Of a stretch of DNA of 64,000 nucleotides, positions 61,799 through 64,000 are shown piece after piece. The notes under the pieces were generated by a model. That model worked only from the letters and a program-made list of their open reading frames with translations, was not told where the DNA came from and made no database searches. Positions within the stretch are counted from its first letter, which is position 1. Each line of letters opens with the position of its first letter. The translations under genes and the position numbers were made by a program. The stretch is from Methylobacterium aquaticum. Its GTDB lineage: Bacteria; Pseudomonadota; Alphaproteobacteria; Rhizobiales; Beijerinckiaceae. The DNA lies in contig NZ_LABX01000065.1 of NCBI RefSeq assembly GCF_001043915.1, forward strand, positions 1 to 64,000, given 5' to 3'.

Positions 61799-62862
61799 CC
61801 ATCCCGCTCTCCTCCGCTCCCTGGCGCAGCGCCGCCGGGTTCCTGGCGACGCTCGCCCTCGGGCTCGTCATCCTGTTCGGCGCCCCCCGCACCCTCGACA
61901 CGTTCGGCCTGGTGCAATGGACCGGCTTTGCGGCGCTCGCGATGTTCGGCCTCTCGCAGGGCTTCATCTGGGGCTTTGCCGGGGTGATGTCCTTCGGCCA
62001 GGCCGCCTTCCTGGGTCTCGGCGGCTACGCCTACGCGGTGTCGGTCATCAATATCGGCGACAGCACCGTGCCGGTGCTGCTCGCCATCGCGGTGCCGATG
62101 CTGTTTGCGGCCATCCTCGGCTACTTCATGTTCTATGGCCGCATCAGCGACGCCTATATCGGGGTCATCACGCTCACCGTCTCGGTGATCCTGTTCCAGC
62201 TCGTCAACGCCACCTCGGGCAGCCAGTACCGGATCGGCACGGCGGAACTCGGCGGCTTCAACGGCATCCCGGCGATCCCGGCCCTCAACGCCCCGGGCTT
62301 TCCCGACGAGCCCCTCGACAACGAGGGCATCTGGTACGCCGCCATGGGAGCCCTCGTCCTCGTCTACGTCCTGCTGCGGGCCGTGCTGGCGAGCCGCTTC
62401 GGGCGCGTCGTGGTGGCGATCCGCGAGAACGAGACCCGGGCCCAGCTCATCGGCTACGATCCGCGCCTCTACAAGCTTCTCGCCTTCATGATCGCCGCCG
62501 GCGTCGCCGGCCTTGCCGGCTGCCTCTACGCCAATTGGGGCGGCTTCATCAGCCCGACCGTGTTCGGCCTCTCGATGTCGGCGCAGGTCATCATCTACGT
62601 GCTGGTCGGCGGGCTCGGAACCCTGGTCGGGCCGATGCTCGGCGCGGTGCTGATCCAGGCGCTGATCATCGCGGCGGGCAGCCAGAGCCTGCTCGATTCC
62701 AATCTCGGCCTCGGCCTCGTGCTGGACGGCTTCGTGCTGCTGGTGCCTCAAGGCCTCGTCCCGGTCATCCGCACGCTCGGCCTGCGTCTCCTGCAACGGC
62801 GCGCCCCGCGGCCCGGGCCCGCGGACGGGGCTGCCGGCCTCGCGACGGAGAGAGCCCGATGA
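61795..62862 (+). CDS. LivM/UrtC-type ABC transporter permease
   Basis: A 355-residue membrane protein; hallmark GFAGVMSFGQAAFLGLGGYAYAV near residue 61 and SRFGRVVVAIRENETRAQLIGYDPRLYKLLAFMIAAGVAGLAG. Start codon overlaps the previous stop. The C-terminal tail is Arg/Pro-rich. Confidence 0.88.
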   Translation: MTIPLSSAPWRSAAGFLATLALGLVILFGAPRTLDTFGLVQWTGFAALAMFGLSQGFIWGFAGVMSFGQAAFLGLGGYAYAVSVINIGDSTVPVLLAIAVPMLFAAILGYFMFYGRISDAYIGVITLTVSVILFQLVNATSGSQYRIGTAELGGFNGIPAIPALNAPGFPDEPLDNEGIWYAAMGALVLVYVLLRAVLASRFGRVVVAIRENETRAQLIGYDPRLYKLLAFMIAAGVAGLAGCLYANWGGFISPTVFGLSMSAQVIIYVLVGGLGTLVGPMLGAVLIQALIIAAGSQSLLDSNLGLGLVLDGFVLLVPQGLVPVIRTLGLRLLQRRAPRPGPADGAAGLATERAR

Positions 62863-63617
62863 GCGCGGCACTCCCTCCCACCGGCCTCGGTGGCGCGCCC
62901 CTGCGCCCCCTCATCGAGGCCCGCGGCGTCACCATGCGGTTCGGCGGCGTGACCGCGGTCGCGGGCGTCGACTTCACCCTCGGCGAGGTCGAGCTGCGCT
63001 GCCTGATCGGCCCGAACGGCGCCGGCAAGAGCACCTTCTTCAAGATCCTCACCGGCCAGTTGAAGCCGACCGAGGGGCGCATCGCGCTGCGCGACACCGA
63101 CATCACCGGAGCCGAGCCCCACGCCATCGCGCGGCTCGGGGTCGGCATCAAGACGCAGGTGCCCAACGTCTTCAACGGCCTGTCGGTGCGCGAGAACGTC
63201 TTCGTCGCCGCCGGGCGCCGCAAGTCGCTCGCCCGCACCCGCGCCATCGTCGACGAGACGCTGACGCGGCTTTCTCTCACGGGGATCGCCGACCGCATGG
63301 TCGGCCAGCTCGCCCACGGCCAGCGGCAATGGGTCGAGATCGCCACCGTGCTCGCCCAGGAGCCCGAGCTGATCCTCCTCGACGAGCCCGCCGCCGGCAT
63401 GACCCACGAGGAGGTCCACCGCACCGCCGCGCTGATCCGCGAGATCAACCGCACCCACGCCCTCATCGTGGTGGAGCACGACATGCCCTTCATCCGGATG
63501 ATCGCCAAGACCGTGACGGTGTTCAACCAGGGCCGGATCCTGGTGGAGGACAGCGTCGACGCCGTGCTCGCCGACCGCCGCGTGCGCGACGTCTATCTCG
63601 GCAAGCAGGCGGGGTGA
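62859..63617 (+). CDS. LivG/UrtD-type ABC transporter ATPase
   Basis: A 252-residue ATPase with Walker A GPNGAGKST, a signature reading LAHGQRQWVEIATVLAQ (family variant of LSGG), and Walker B LILLDEPAAGM. The variant signature is normal for UrtD/LivG. Start overlaps the permease stop (ATGA). Confidence 0.9.
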   Translation: MSAALPPTGLGGAPLRPLIEARGVTMRFGGVTAVAGVDFTLGEVELRCLIGPNGAGKSTFFKILTGQLKPTEGRIALRDTDITGAEPHAIARLGVGIKTQVPNVFNGLSVRENVFVAAGRRKSLARTRAIVDETLTRLSLTGIADRMVGQLAHGQRQWVEIATVLAQEPELILLDEPAAGMTHEEVHRTAALIREINRTHALIVVEHDMPFIRMIAKTVTVFNQGRILVEDSVDAVLADRRVRDVYLGKQAG

Positions 63618-63624
63618 GGCCGGC

Positions 63625-64000
63625 ATGAGCGTTCCCGTCCCGACCTCCCTCCTCGCCGTCGAGGGCCTGCATTCCGGCTATGGCCGCATCCCGATCCTCG
63701 GCGGCATCACGCTCTCGGTCCGCGAGGGCGAGTTCGTCGGCATCCTCGGCCATAACGGCATGGGCAAGACCACGCTCCTGCGCACCCTGATGGGCTACCT
63801 GCCGGCCACCGCCGGGCGCGTGCGCCTCGACGGGGCCGACATCACCCGGCGCAGCCCGACCGCCCGGGCGCGGGCCGGCATCGGCTACGTGCCCCAGGGG
63901 CGCGAGATCTTCCCGGCGCTCAGCGTGCGCGAGAACCTGCGCATGGGCTGCCTCCTGTCGCGCCGGGGCGAGGACGAGACCATCGCCGACATCCTCACCA
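63625..64000 (+). CDS. LivF/UrtE-type ABC transporter ATPase, N-terminal part
   Basis: The first 125 residues: GLHSGYGRIPILGGITLSV, Walker A GHNGMGKTT and the Q-loop YVPQGREIFPALSVRENLRMG, all typical of UrtE/LivF. The gene continues beyond the right edge of the window. It completes the five-gene transporter. Confidence 0.9.
   Translation, partial: MSVPVPTSLLAVEGLHSGYGRIPILGGITLSVREGEFVGILGHNGMGKTTLLRTLMGYLPATAGRVRLDGADITRRSPTARARAGIGYVPQGREIFPALSVRENLRMGCLLSRRGEDETIADILT

Overview
The window is GC-rich, densely packed alphaproteobacterial DNA with ABC transporters, amide hydrolases and aromatic-acid catabolism. Protein styles and the palindromic repeat families look most like a plant- or soil-associated Methylobacterium relative; this is inference, since no rRNA or other marker gene is present. 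A repA-repB pair of the RepABC type near 23-26 kb suggests a plasmid, chromid, or an integrated plasmid remnant.

Layout. (1) 1-9.4 kb: an amide/biuret nitrogen locus. A GntR regulator faces a BMP-type ABC transporter (binding protein, two permeases, ATPase) that is interleaved with a formamidase of the nitrilase fold (AmiF), a biuret amidohydrolase (BiuH-like) and an FmdA-type acetamidase/formamidase. A BrnTA toxin-antitoxin pair sits inside this run on the opposite strand. (2) 9.6-19.7 kb: an aromatic CoA-thioester locus, probably for 2-aminobenzoate (anthranilate). It has an acyl-CoA ligase, a flavin monooxygenase/old-yellow-enzyme fusion, a thioesterase broken by an amber codon, a RidA protein, a MarR regulator and a divergent operon of two SDRs, a cupin, an FAH-family hydrolase and an AttM-like lactonase. 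Both divergent promoters carry the same operator, TTYAAGCWTGAAGC. (3) 20-27.5 kb: a mosaic with a CBS-BON protein, fragments of a P-type ATPase and an ABC binding protein, and repAB without repC. (4) 27.6-32 kb: an outer-membrane MetA-family protein, a cupin, an AraC regulator and a flavin monooxygenase. (5) 33-51 kb: a low-oxygen/stress block with phosphoketolase, four universal-stress-type or nucleotide-handling proteins, cytochrome c, a K+ channel, CBS proteins, two Crp/Fnr regulators, a parvulin-type foldase and PdxH. FixK/FNR-type boxes, TTG(A/C)-N6-(T/G)CAA, recur in front of these genes. An interior stretch at 36.4-40 kb is rich in repeats, an IS4 remnant and two unknown secreted proteins. 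(6) 52-59.3 kb: a FAD oxidoreductase, a GntR regulator and a polyamine-type ABC transporter operon ending in a PuuE-like deacetylase-fold amidohydrolase. (7) 59.7-64 kb: the start of a urea/amide/branched-chain-type ABC transporter operon that runs off the window.

The recurring theme is acquisition of nitrogen from amides, ureides and amino-aromatics, next to a stress regulon probably driven by FixK-like proteins. Two families of short palindromic elements (about 125 bp and about 100 bp) are scattered through the window, several placed directly on stop codons of genes. Several genes are decayed: an amber-interrupted thioesterase, a frameshifted Usp gene, two P-type ATPase remnants, a binding-protein remnant and an IS4 transposase.
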